Shown here piece after piece: positions 1 through 9,500 of a stretch of DNA of 14,242 bases (positions within the stretch are counted from its first letter, which is position 1; every line of letters starts with the position of its first letter). A program made the position numbers and the translations under genes. The notes below the pieces were generated by a model that ran no database searches, was not told the origin of the DNA, and saw nothing but the letters and a program-made list of their open reading frames with translations. The stretch is from assembly GCA_001970855.1 (NCBI GenBank), contig LSSN01003236.1, forward strand, positions 1 to 14,242, in the 5' to 3' direction. This DNA is from Smittium culicis. Taxonomy: Eukaryota; Kickxellomycota; Harpellomycetes; Harpellales; Legeriomycetaceae.

Positions 1-180
1 TATAGTTATTATATCTAAAGATACAAACATGAACAACTTATGAATATCATAATCATAACATTAAACTAACAGTATAAATATGACTAACTTTTCCTTTTCT
101 TTTTAAAAAGGAGTTTTAGTTAATCTAGTCTTTTTTTAACAATATAGTTTATATAACTTATTTTTCTAAAATAATAATCC
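1..180. other. A+T-rich leader before the integrase relic
   Basis: No coding region can be supported here. The stretch is A/T-rich with a pyrimidine run near 89-105 and a TTAATCTAGTC followed by seven T at 120-137. It should correspond to the upstream part of pol (integrase zinc-binding domain, RNase H) if the element were full length. I could not find an HHCC pattern, so the element is either truncated here or decayed beyond recognition. Confidence 0.5.
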
Positions 181-1059
181 TCTAAAAACAAAAGTATAAT
201 TATCAAATATAATACAATACTAATGCCGGCTGGAATCGGAAAGAAAAAATACTTAATCGTGGCTAGGGATGATCTTAGCGGCTGAGTTGAGGCAAAGGCG
301 TTGTCTAAAAACAATTCCGAGTCCCTTTTGGAAATTTTTTTTCGAATATATACTATGTAGATTTGGTGTAGTTGGAAATATTGTTGCAGACAGAGGTGAA
401 ATGACATCAAATAAAATAAAAGAGCTATCTGAAAAATATGGGTTGAAAATATCATATACTAGTTCATACCACCCGCAAAGCAATGGAATGGTAGAACGCG
501 GACATGGACCACTTATAAGTTCACTATCAAAATACTGTAGAGAGAATCCATATTACTGGCCTGAAAAATTACACTTAGCTCTATGGACTGATAGGATTAC
601 AGCTAAGAGAACCACAGGTGAAGCACCCTAAAAATTAGTCTATGGGCAAGAATGTGTCCTACCAATAGAAAATGACATAGAATCTTGGTCGACATCAATA
701 TGGAAAACCGAAATGAGAACAGAAGAGCTTCTTGAGAATAGAATAAGGCAACTAAACAAGAAAAGATACCTATTGAATGCTGCAAAATTAAAACTCAAAC
801 TATCAAGGAAAAAAAAAGCTGAATATTTTAACAAAAAGCACAGGATCAGAAAATCGCCACTGGAAGTTGGAGATTGGATTTGCAGTTTGACGTCACAATC
901 GGCAAGCAGAGAAATTTAAAGCTCAGTAACAGATGGTATGGGCCTAATGTAGTAACTAAGAATAATAAAAACGGGTCATACCACTTTAGAGAACTTGAAG
1001 GTGTCCTAATAAAAACTCTGTTAGCAGGTAATAGGCTTAAGAAGTTTGATTCAAAAGAA

Positions 1060-1084
1060 GAATCGATATCTGAAATATCGATTC
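1060..1084. repeat. Perfect 10-bp inverted repeat just before the polypurine tract
   Basis: GAATCGATAT (1060-1069) and ATATCGATTC (1075-1084) are exact reverse complements separated by 5 nt. The repeat lies in the last codons of the integrase relic and abuts the polypurine tract. It could be an RNA hairpin at the 3' end of the element's coding region, or coincidence in A+T-rich sequence. Confidence 0.8.
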
Positions 1085-1096
1085 GAGGAGGAGAGA
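1085..1096 (+). other. Polypurine tract priming plus-strand synthesis
   Basis: GAGGAGGAGAGA is an uninterrupted 12-purine run that directly precedes a TGTCGTAG terminus and lies at the end of the integrase frame. This is the expected position of the PPT in an LTR retrotransposon, and it overlaps the last codons of pol. Confidence 0.75.
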
Positions 1097-1406
1097 TGTC
1101 GTAGAATCACAATTATAATAAATTATTGGTAAAATCTTTTTTTGGACAATATCTTTAAGTTTTTTCCTTTGTAGAAAGAGATCTATCAACTTTTCTTTCT
1201 AAAAAGAGCTTTTTTTATAAAGAGATAGAAAACAAGGGGTTTATATTATCTTTATATTATCTTTATCTTAATTATTATCTTTATATTATCTTTATCTTAA
1301 TTATTATCTTTATATTATCTTTATTTTAATTACTATCTTGTTTTATTTTACGCATATACTAATTTACATGATATTATACTTTAAAGTTTAAGCCTGATCT
1401 ACGAGA
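1097..1406 (+). mobile_element. Putative 3' LTR of the Ty3/gypsy-type element
   Basis: The left edge is well supported: TGTCGTAGAATCA starts immediately after the polypurine tract. The right edge is inferred from TGATCTACGAGA (1395-1406), which is nearly the inverted complement of the left terminus (TCTCGTAGATCA versus TGTCGTAGAATCA). That would give an LTR of about 310 bp. A TTTTTATAAAGAG element near 1211-1222 could be the LTR promoter. The middle holds a 29-bp tandem repeat. The partner 5' LTR is outside the window, so neither LTR identity nor target-site duplication can be checked. The right end may lie further downstream. Confidence 0.55.
1240..1337 (+). repeat. 29-bp tandem repeat, three copies plus a partial one
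   Basis: Copies occupy 1251-1279, 1280-1308 and 1309-1337, preceded by an 11-nt partial copy (TTTATATTATC, 1240-1250). Copies 1 and 2 are identical; copy 3 differs at two positions. The unit is built from related ATTATCTTTAT blocks. It lies inside the putative LTR and probably arose by slippage during replication or reverse transcription. Confidence 0.9.
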
Positions 1407-4400
1407 AGTCTCAGAATTTATAACGTATAAAATAAAAAATAGTTTTTTCTCTATCTCATTATAAAAGAAAAGCAAAATCACTTTTTATGATAGGATAGGC
1501 TTTTTATTATTAAAGAATAAACAAAGTATTAAAATCACATATAAAGCAAATAAAAGTATCAGAAAGATTTAAAACCCAAAATAACACTTTTGAAATAAGC
1601 TTATGACACAACTTTATTAAATTAAGATAAAGTTGGCCTCAAAAAGCTTGGAAAAACTCACGGTAACATATTCAGCATCAAGTATGTCGTAAATATGTGA
1701 AAAATAAATATAAATCATAATATGCGTTATTAATTAAAGAAAATTTCATATTATTTGATTATATTACTATAAATATATGATGTAACTGTTGTTTTTTCAA
1801 TAATAAAGTTCATATTTAAACCTTTTTGATTAAAATTCATTTAATTTTTTTTTCTATTAATCATTACTTTTTCAACGTAAAAAATAATAAATAATAAATT
1901 TTCGGTACTTTTTGTCTTTTCCATCTGGTTATTGAACTAAAAATATTCTATAATATCGGTACTATTTTAATAACTAGTGTATTTAACTTATTAGCTTTTT
2001 GGAATTTACTGCTGTTTTAATTTTATTTTTCTTATTGCATTAATTTTAAAAATTATAATATTAATCATAAAAAAAGAAAATGAATTAAACGAAAAATAAA
2101 AAAAATACAAGTGATAATAGTTGAAATCCAAAAAATAAAACTAAATTATAATTATAAACAAGAAATTTCTTTATAAAATAGTTAATATATTAATGATTTT
2201 TAACCCCGCGAAAGTAAAGTTTATATAATTTCAATCGCATTAAAATATTTTTATATTTTTTTTTTATTATTCATTTTTAAATAATAATTTATATAATATT
2301 TACGCGGAAGAAGCTTTAAAAGCATTTTCAAGTGGATATATTTATTTATTGATTGAATTTTTTAAATTTATTTTTTAAAAATTTTTTATGCGTTAATAGT
2401 TAATTTGCTAATAATATTATTTGTTAACATATGATCTTTTGATTCAATAAATATTCTATAGAACACATAATGCATACATCTAGAGCATCTTACTAAATTT
2501 TCGGAATATATTTTATATTCCGCCATATTAAAATTAGCTTAAACTCTTTCTTTGAAATAATGAATTTTAAGGATATCTAAAATTATAAGAGATCTTATAA
2601 ATATTAATTATTTTCCGGGGAATCTAAGTTGTTTATTAATACTATTAAATTAATTATTTTTCTAGCCCTAGTTCTATGATTAGAAACATGATTTAAAAAA
2701 TTCAATAATATTAAATATACAATTGACTATTATCTTAATTCAATAAAATTTTCAACCTGAAAAATATACCAAGGAACACGTATTCTTTTTTTGAATCAAA
2801 ATAAGTTTTTACTTTACTATTTCTACTTATAATTTTTATTAGAATAAACTTTATAAAATGTTATATATCGTTTATATTTATATCGATCTAATTTAGGGAA
2901 CCCATCACGCTTTTATTTGATGAAAATTTTCACAATCTTAAAATATTGTAATAAAAATACATTTATTTTATATAATTGTTCTAATATTAGCTTTTTTGGA
3001 AATTTTTTATTGTATTAAATAAGTTTTTTTATTCTAGCTCTTTTTTTTTCTCTTTCTGATAATAAATAATCTAAAACTTTGGATCAAACTATTAATATAT
3101 CCATAAATACTATATATTTTTTAGAAATTAAAAAGTAGTTCAATAATAGGGAAAATTCAAGATAAAAAACAATTTTTTGTGAGATAGCAAAAAATATTTA
3201 AATATAGTACCAATTTTACAAAGGTAAAATTTATTTTTTTAAATATAAATAATCTGGACCAATATTTGTTACAATAAATATTGAAGCTAATTTAGTAGAA
3301 TAAATTTTCGACCATATTTTAATAATATTTTATTTGGGGAATGAGATCATTTTATTTTGGCTATATATATAATTCTTGGTTATATTTAATATTAAGCTTA
3401 AAAGTTTAATTTTTATTAGAGTTTTGATTTAAAAGACTCTATAAGGTAGTTTATTTTGATTTTATTATATTATAACTTATTTAGACATATAAATTCGATT
3501 AAAATTTTCACGGGAAATAGAATATTTTTGACCTAAAAAATATATTCAACTGTGTTCAATTAAAAAATCTTATTTAAAAAGTCTTTAGAATTTTTTTTAT
3601 TTTGTAAATTAATAGCAAATATTTAACTTCCTAGTAAATCATAATCGAATCATAAAATAAATTTTTAAAAATAGCGTTGAAAAATAAATAATTAAGAGTA
3701 TGTCAGAAATTCTAACATTAAATTTTATTTTTTTTTATCATTATCACTTATTTCTTCATTTTACTTTATTTAAACAAATTTAACTCTTATTCTCTGTCAG
3801 TTCTTTTTTTTTTATCACTAAAATGATTTTCAAAAACAGTTTAATTTAAACAAAATTCGGATTAGTACATATTTTTAAAAAATACATGAATTAAATAATA
3901 GCTATTTATAAAATTTATATCAATAATTTTTCCCTAAACAAGCAAAAATCTCGATTTATTTTTATTTTTATTTTTTAATATTTAGAGCTGTAAAAAAATT
4001 TTCAGTTTTTTTTTTAGAGCTAATAGTAAATATTATTTCTAATAAGTGTCCTATGACCAAAGGAATTATTTATGAATAATTTAAGAGTAAATCATATGAA
4101 ACAAATAAACCAGTCTCAAAAGTGGCCATAAAATATATATTAAATGATTATTTTTATTATGTATATTTAACAATAATTTCAAATTAAATACTATTCCAAA
4201 TAATTAATAAAATTTTTTATAGTTTTCAAAGCAAAATTTATAACTATCACAAGTAATACTTTTAAACAGTGCTATTTTATAAGAGTAAATATCAAAATAT
4301 GGGATTATTATGCAAAAGAATTTTATTTTCAAGCTTAATAAATAATATTTATAATTATATTAATAGTATTAATAAAGTTTTTTTTTGAAAATATTAGCAG

Positions 4401-7400
4401 GCGCTATTTATATATAGATAGTAGAAGAAATTAAATTTTATACTAATGGTATATTTTTTTCGATTAAATTAGATTTAATCACTATTTGATATATTATATT
4501 AAACATTCAGTATTATTTATGCTGATATTTGGTTTAAAGTTATAGATATTATAGATTTTTATTGTATATTAAAAAATACGAAAAATTCTTTATTTTTTTT
4601 TATTATTTTAAAACTGAATTTTTATTAACAGTCTCTTCATATTATTTAAAAACTTTAAGCGTTCCAAAATCTCTAAATTTTTTTTTATAGTTTCTTATCA
4701 CGAATAGAAATGATAAAAATTTTCTTTAGTTGCCCAATATTGAGATTATATATACATTAAATGTTTTTTTATGGATTATGATACCATTTGTTACAAAGTT
4801 TTATTTTTTGTACTTAATACTATATAAACATGATGAAACATAGATTCTTTGTGGTTTATAAATAGAAAATTGTAAAATTTTCAATTTTTGCTCATTTTAA
4901 ATGATTTATTTACTTTTTTCTAAAAAACTAATTAACAAATTATTTAAATAACAAAATGTACATAATGAAAGAGATATAAGTAAAATTCGGTGAGACTTAT
5001 TCCAGGGTAAAATATTTAGAAAATATAGAGATTAATTAGTATTTTTTTTAAACTTGATATTTATTATTAAATTAAGTGATACAATAACAATTTCTTTTAA
5101 GTTTTATTTATGAAAAAAAAGAAATTAAAAAAATTTTTTTATATAAGATTATCATTTCTGCGGTTTTGGTTTAGCTAAAAATCGCATAGATAAATCATAT
5201 CTAAATTAAAATTCTCAAATTTATTCGTATATTATTCTAGAAATACAAAAAATCACTTTATTTAGCTCATAAATTGCGTAAATTATATTTTTTTAATTAG
5301 AATTAATTTTACTCAGATACTAAAAAAAATTCGCGAATCCTAAATATTTTCAAACTGAATTCTATATACAGAGAGATAAATCAAAATGGAACATAAATTA
5401 TCAGCATGATCGTATGATTAGCAATGTTTTATAATCATTCTTCAGGGTGTTGAACCTTGAAAAGAAAAATATTTTTTTATGTTTAATAAACTCTCTGAGA
5501 CAAAAAAAAAAAAAAAGAAAAAAAGGAAAATATTTTTTAAAAGTTAATTTTAAACTAATTAAAAAAATGCTATAAATATTAAAAAATATTAAAAATTTTC
5601 ATCGCTTTTGAAGCCTCAAATACACTGATAATTGAAAAAAGTCAATTTTAAAAGCTGCACGAATTCTTTGATCTATAATTTTATTTTGCATTTATTAAAT
5701 AATCAGTAAAAATAGTAATACAAGAACTGAAATTAAACCCAAATTTCATGAAAAAAAAAAGTATTTTAATACAATATAACTATCAAAATGTATAATTCTT
5801 GAACTAATATGGTTAAATAAATATAAATAATTATTATTATTGAAATACTTTTAACTTAATAAATACCAATAAAGCTAATAAGTCTATATATTTATATTTA
5901 CTTTTATTAAATAATTTACATAAAAATGATTTATTAATTTTATTCGCCATCATATGTGAAGAAATATTTCATTGAATTTTAAATTAACTATTTATTTTTG
6001 TATAATAATTCTTTTGAAAAGGATTATTATTCGATCCGTGTTTTATTACTTATAATATTTTATTTGACCTGAAAATTTTATTCTCATATTTGTTTAAATC
6101 TATAATTCATTTAATTTTACCATACTCTTATTATAATAAGATACTTTTTGTAGATAAAATTATCGTTTGAAATTGAACCGATTATTTATAAGCTAATGTA
6201 TTTGGTTAAATATACAGTAATTTATATGAAATTCATCTTTATTCGGTTAATTATACTCTGTATCATATTTCAGTTATTTTCAAACAAGGCGCACTATGCG
6301 TCTCAATGTAGTTATCATTAAATTTATAATAGGCTATTAATTCTATATGATCAATTATCATAAAATAAAGATAAATTCAGCTAGTAAATTTTTATAGAAA
6401 ATGTTAATAATTTTTTAGCTATTGTATGCAGGAAAAAAATTGAGCTTTTCTAGGGTATTGAGTGAAGATATCGAATATTCTAGTTATTCGAATTATTCTA
6501 TAACCATAGTTTATGCGAATTAAGTTATAATTGAGTAATGATGAATAATTTTAATAGTTTTGATTTTATTTTAGAATAAATAAAAATAAATATTTACAAT
6601 GATTTTTGAAAAGAAAGTATTATAGATGAATAATTTAGAATAATTCTTGTTAAAAAAACAAAAACAAAAACAATAACTATTTCAGCTTATACAAAAAATG
6701 GGGTTAAAAAAATGAATGAATTTACATTATATTGTTTTATTTATAAAAAAATCTTTCTCATTAAATGTACTTGTTTTATTCATCTAAAACTTAAATAAAA
6801 GGTGTGGATGTATTATTTAGAAGCATAGACCAAGATAAAAAATTCTCTATTTAATCAAATTATAACCATTTATTTCCAGGTATTATTTTATGAAAATAAT
6901 ATTATGCAAAAATTCTAGTAAAAAACGATAAAAAATAATAAAAAAAATTAAACAATACAAGTTAAATGATGATTGCGTAGCTAAAATAGTGAAATTTTAC
7001 AGATACAAAGTGCGTAAAAAATATGTACATTATAGAAATATGGAGAAATGGTGAAAAAATATAAAGATAAATTTTTAATAAAATATAATTTTTAGTGAAT
7101 TTTTGTAAAAAAAAATATAACACATTGAGATAGTAACGCCCTATAAATTCAAATAAAAAATTAAATTAATTATAATAATTTTAATGCAATAAAATTAAGC
7201 TATGACAAATTAGTTTTCGCACTGATAATTTAATACATTTTTTTATGTCTTTATAGTTAATTAAATAACTACGAAAACATAGCTATTCTATTTCTGCAAC
7301 CAAATATTAATTTTGAAAAACTAGAAATTATTATCTGAAGCGCTCATTAATAGTGCAATTTTTGTTTCATAATTTAAATGGAACATTGAGCTGTTAAGAT

Positions 7401-7920
7401 TTCTTTTTAATTATTTCTATTGAACTTCTTAACCAAATTTAGTTTTTATTTATTTTTAAAAACAACTCAAATAGTAGTTACGGGTTTTTTTAATAAATAT
7501 AATATAAAACTTGTGCTTTTAGCAGGTTGTCTTTGAGAATTATTCAAATACCAACTAATATATTAGAAACTAGCTATTATCTTTTCTGGATCTTATATTT
7601 TAATGTATATATTTAATCCGCAATAGGTTAAAATTTATTATAAAATAAAAACTATAATTGATATACAGGCTTTAAATGTGGGGAGAAGATCTAATAAAGG
7701 CGTAGATGGCATTATTTTAATTTTTTTTTACTTTTCTTTATAAAATTTTCATTGTAGGTCTCCTAGGTACTCAAATTTAACGTAGTAATAATTTAAGAAT
7801 CAAAATATCAACAATGGTCCCATGCCAAGGTAAAAGTAATCCTTTAAATGGGAGATTATTGTGATGAACTGAACTTTTCCTATGAAGTTTTTACTAATCA
7901 TAAGTGTTGCCTTTATTTCA
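1407..7920. other. 6.5-kb extremely A+T-rich gene desert
   Basis: I see no protein-coding gene, tRNA, rRNA or recognisable element in this stretch. Hand counts of individual 60-base lines give about 5 to 12 G/C, so A+T is roughly 80-90 percent. It consists of A and T runs and TAAT/ATTA mixtures on both strands. Small local structures are a poly(A)-type run at about 5502-5525, the palindrome ATTCGCGAAT (5329-5338), a three-unit AAAAAC run near 6654-6673, and a short imperfect direct repeat TCGAATATTCTA / TCGAATTATTCTA (6471-6482 and 6488-6500). Slightly less A+T-rich patches occur near 6280-6310 and 7670-7870 but hold no frame I can name. Mutational decay of old repeats is a reasonable explanation. 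Confidence 0.8.
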
Positions 7921-7922
7921 GA

Positions 7923-8164
7923 TTTGATTAGAAAAAAAATCATCGAATGGTTTATGTGATAAAAAAAATAATATTAACGAATTTAAATAAGCAAATAGAA
8001 TTTCTTAGAAAAAAATTTCTGCTTTTCCTAATAATAACCCATATATGGGATATTCTTCGGAGAAGCGGAACTTTTTTACTTAGAAATTCTATTTGCTAAT
8101 ATGAATTAGGGTTAACTATTGGCTGTATCAGTTAAACCATTCGATGATAAATTCTAAATTTGAT
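7923..8164. repeat. Long gap-free imperfect palindrome (about 240 bp)
   Basis: The two halves are reverse complements of one another with no spacer and no gaps, symmetric around the perfect palindrome CCCATATATGGG (8038-8049). Paired blocks include TCATCGAATGGTTTA (7940-7954 against 8133-8147) and AGCAAATAGAATTTCT (7990-8005 against 8082-8097). Over the inner 104 bp of each arm I count about 24 mismatches, so roughly 77 percent arm identity. The mismatches cluster around 7961-7985. Several are C/T differences that would be G:U pairs in RNA. It could be a foldback/MITE-type element, an old inverted duplication, or the template of a long hairpin RNA. It contains no ORF of its own and directly abuts the 3' side of the antisense LINE relic. 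Confidence 0.9.
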
Positions 8165-8740
8165 TATACATAAAAGTAATGCTGCAAAGTAGGAAAAACT
8201 TGATGGCTAAAGTTCCGCCCCTCCAAATATTCTCCCATACACATGGTAGCTTTTTTTTATAAGTATAAATATTGGATTGGTGTAGGTATATTTTAGTTCG
8301 TTTATTTTTTTGGGAAATTGGAATTTTTTTTTTGTAGTTATGGTTAAAGCATAGTGTATTAATTAGTTTTTCTAGTAGAAATATTCCGAGCATTTGTGAA
8401 TTTTGTTTTTGGGTATGGATTTAAGTATTTGAGCTTCATTATCAAAGATAACACAAAAAGGGTTGGGGAAAGTTTCAAGCCATTTCCATGATAATATTAA
8501 ATCATGTATTCTTATAAAACCCGATTTTATGGTGTATAGGTTCTGTTAGAGTTATTAGAGTAATTTTTCACATTTAGTGAAATTATTATGAGTTATACCG
8601 GGTCCTAAGAAATAAGTTAATTTTTTTTTTGTTTCATCTAATGATTTACATTGAGGATTTGGCTCATTTATTGGTAAAATGACAATATGGATAAAAAATA
8701 TTTCTTCTGGATTCTTGTACTAAAGTCGTAGCATAAAATG
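8154..8740 (-). pseudogene. RNase H-like domain of a dead non-LTR retrotransposon
   Basis: Read on the minus strand, one frame runs from about 8725 to 8397 with only a stop cluster (8555-8557, 8552-8554, 8546-8548). It then shifts frame near 8390 into an open stretch ending at 8154. The order of motifs fits the RNase H domain that follows reverse transcriptase in Tad/I-type LINEs. YFLGPGI (about 8596-8613) sits where YTDGSGI is expected. FIRIHDLILSWKW sits where the Glu-containing ELxGIxLAL helix is expected. FDNEAQILKSI (around 8420-8446) corresponds to the DNQAAIxAI block, followed by PK and SEYF like PK..SGQY. KIYLHQS (about 8274-8293) sits at the LHWIPAH block. Most catalytic residues are changed, so it is non-functional. 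The identification is by eye from motif order; chance resemblance in A+T-rich translation remains possible. Confidence 0.5.
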
Positions 8741-8889
8741 CTCTATTAAAGGAAAAAAGACCATATAATTCTTGTATTTAGATAAGATCACTTTAATCGT
8801 ATTAATTAAAAGATAGTAGCAGGTTAAATAGCGGAATGTAATTAGAAATAAATTTTACTTATAATAATAACAGGATATACACTTATATC

Positions 8890-8974
8890 ATTTTCTTGGG
8901 AAAATACTACTAAAGTAGTATTATTTGAATCAATCTAGAAATATATATGTATTATCTTAAGTAATACATATATA
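8890..8974. repeat. Cluster of three perfect inverted repeats
   Basis: Three exact stems follow one another within 85 bp: ATTTTC / GAAAAT (8890-8895 and 8900-8905, 4-nt loop); AATACTACT / AGTAGTATT (8903-8911 and 8914-8922, 2-nt spacer); and TATATATGTATTA / TAATACATATATA (8942-8954 and 8962-8974, 7-nt loop). The cluster lies in the gap between the reverse-transcriptase-like and RNase H-like parts of the antisense LINE relic. The simplest view is local A+T-rich symmetry, but exact 9-bp and 13-bp stems side by side are unusual for decayed sequence. Confidence 0.85.
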
Positions 8975-9500
8975 GCAATTGTTCAATTCTTGATTTAAAC
9001 GTAGCTTAGGATTAATATAAACTGGCACTATTATGTTTAATACTATAAAATAACAATTAGTTTTGTTAAAAATAATCTGGAATATTAAAAACGAATTTTT
9101 AATAATAGCAGCTACAAAGCTATATAACTTATTAAAAAAAATTAGAGAATGAAAAATGCGGTTCCATATTAAAAAAAACATGTTGACTAATATAATTCAA
9201 AGTTTTATTAATAAAGTAATCATTAATTGGGGTTGGGAAATTAATAAACAATGGATTGTGATATATTAAATGTGGATTTTTGTTAATTAGTATAGATTTT
9301 AGATATATATTCTTCAGTTTGCAAGAAATAAATAATGTAATATATAAAAAACGCAAATTATTTCGCTATTTCTGAATATTGGGACAATAGTAGATTTTCA
9401 TGAGATGAAGATTGGGAGGGGCCGCGGGTTCATATTAAATTTCTATGTAAAAGTTGATTTGCGTTTTTTATCTTGTTTCACACCTAGATGGAGATAATGA
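8957..9500 (-). pseudogene. Reverse-transcriptase remnant of the same antisense non-LTR retrotransposon
   Basis: Reading the minus strand downward from 9500, KLFESFHYLHLGVKQ (GVKQ at 9473-9484) resembles the segment leading into the LINE GVKQGCxLSPxLF motif, but with the glycine and cysteine lost and a stop soon after. About 25 codons on, a degraded NLHLMKIYY (around 9410) sits where the FADDI active site is expected. An open stretch (9356 to 9132) with NIYLKSILINKNPHLIY looks like the post-active-site block with its conserved Lys-Thr/Ser. A frame change at about 9132-9181 leads into a second open stretch to 8957 with FVAAIIKNSFLIF, like the KAARxLYxSCIxPI helix. No catalytic Asp pair survives. 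Order and spacing support a LINE, but each individual match is weak. Upstream endonuclease or ORF1 sequence was not recognised. Confidence 0.42.

Larger units (their letters stand above)
181..1104 (+). pseudogene. Decayed Ty3/gypsy-type retrotransposon integrase (3' end of pol)
   Basis: This is a relic of the integrase that inserts retroelement cDNA into host DNA. All three catalytic acids are still readable. The first Asp lies in the ARDDLSG motif (codons 268-273), the second in VADRGE (389-391), and the Glu in YHPQSNGMVERGH (494-496), with 34 residues between the last two. Downstream come the family block with YGQE and then the GPY/F-like module (NRWYGP near 930-947, AGNRLKKF near 1024-1047), ending at TAG 1102-1104. 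The reading frame is broken at least four times: TGA at 283-285 where the family has Trp, a frame change between about 325 and 345 at a T-run, TAA at 629-631, and a frame change at about 872-885. The apparent ATG at 269 is in the wrong frame for the conserved N-terminal part, which reads from about 202-223 in another frame. The element cannot be active. The rest of pol and gag is not in the window. Confidence 0.9.

Noticed and set aside
120..834. Minus-strand frames at 120-455, 253-483, 603-785 and 640-834
   Set aside because: They lie opposite the integrase relic, are rich in Phe/Leu/Ile/Ser as expected for antisense A+T-rich DNA, and show no motif.
1251..1337. CRISPR-like array
   Set aside because: The 29-bp units are directly adjacent with no spacers, inside an LTR.
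1685..1697. Second LTR start (TGTCGTAAATAT)
   Set aside because: Only the first seven bases match the terminus at 1097 and there is no polypurine tract before it.
5502..5525. Poly(A) tail of a retroposed transcript
   Set aside because: No element body or flanking duplication was found on either side; A-runs are common throughout the desert.
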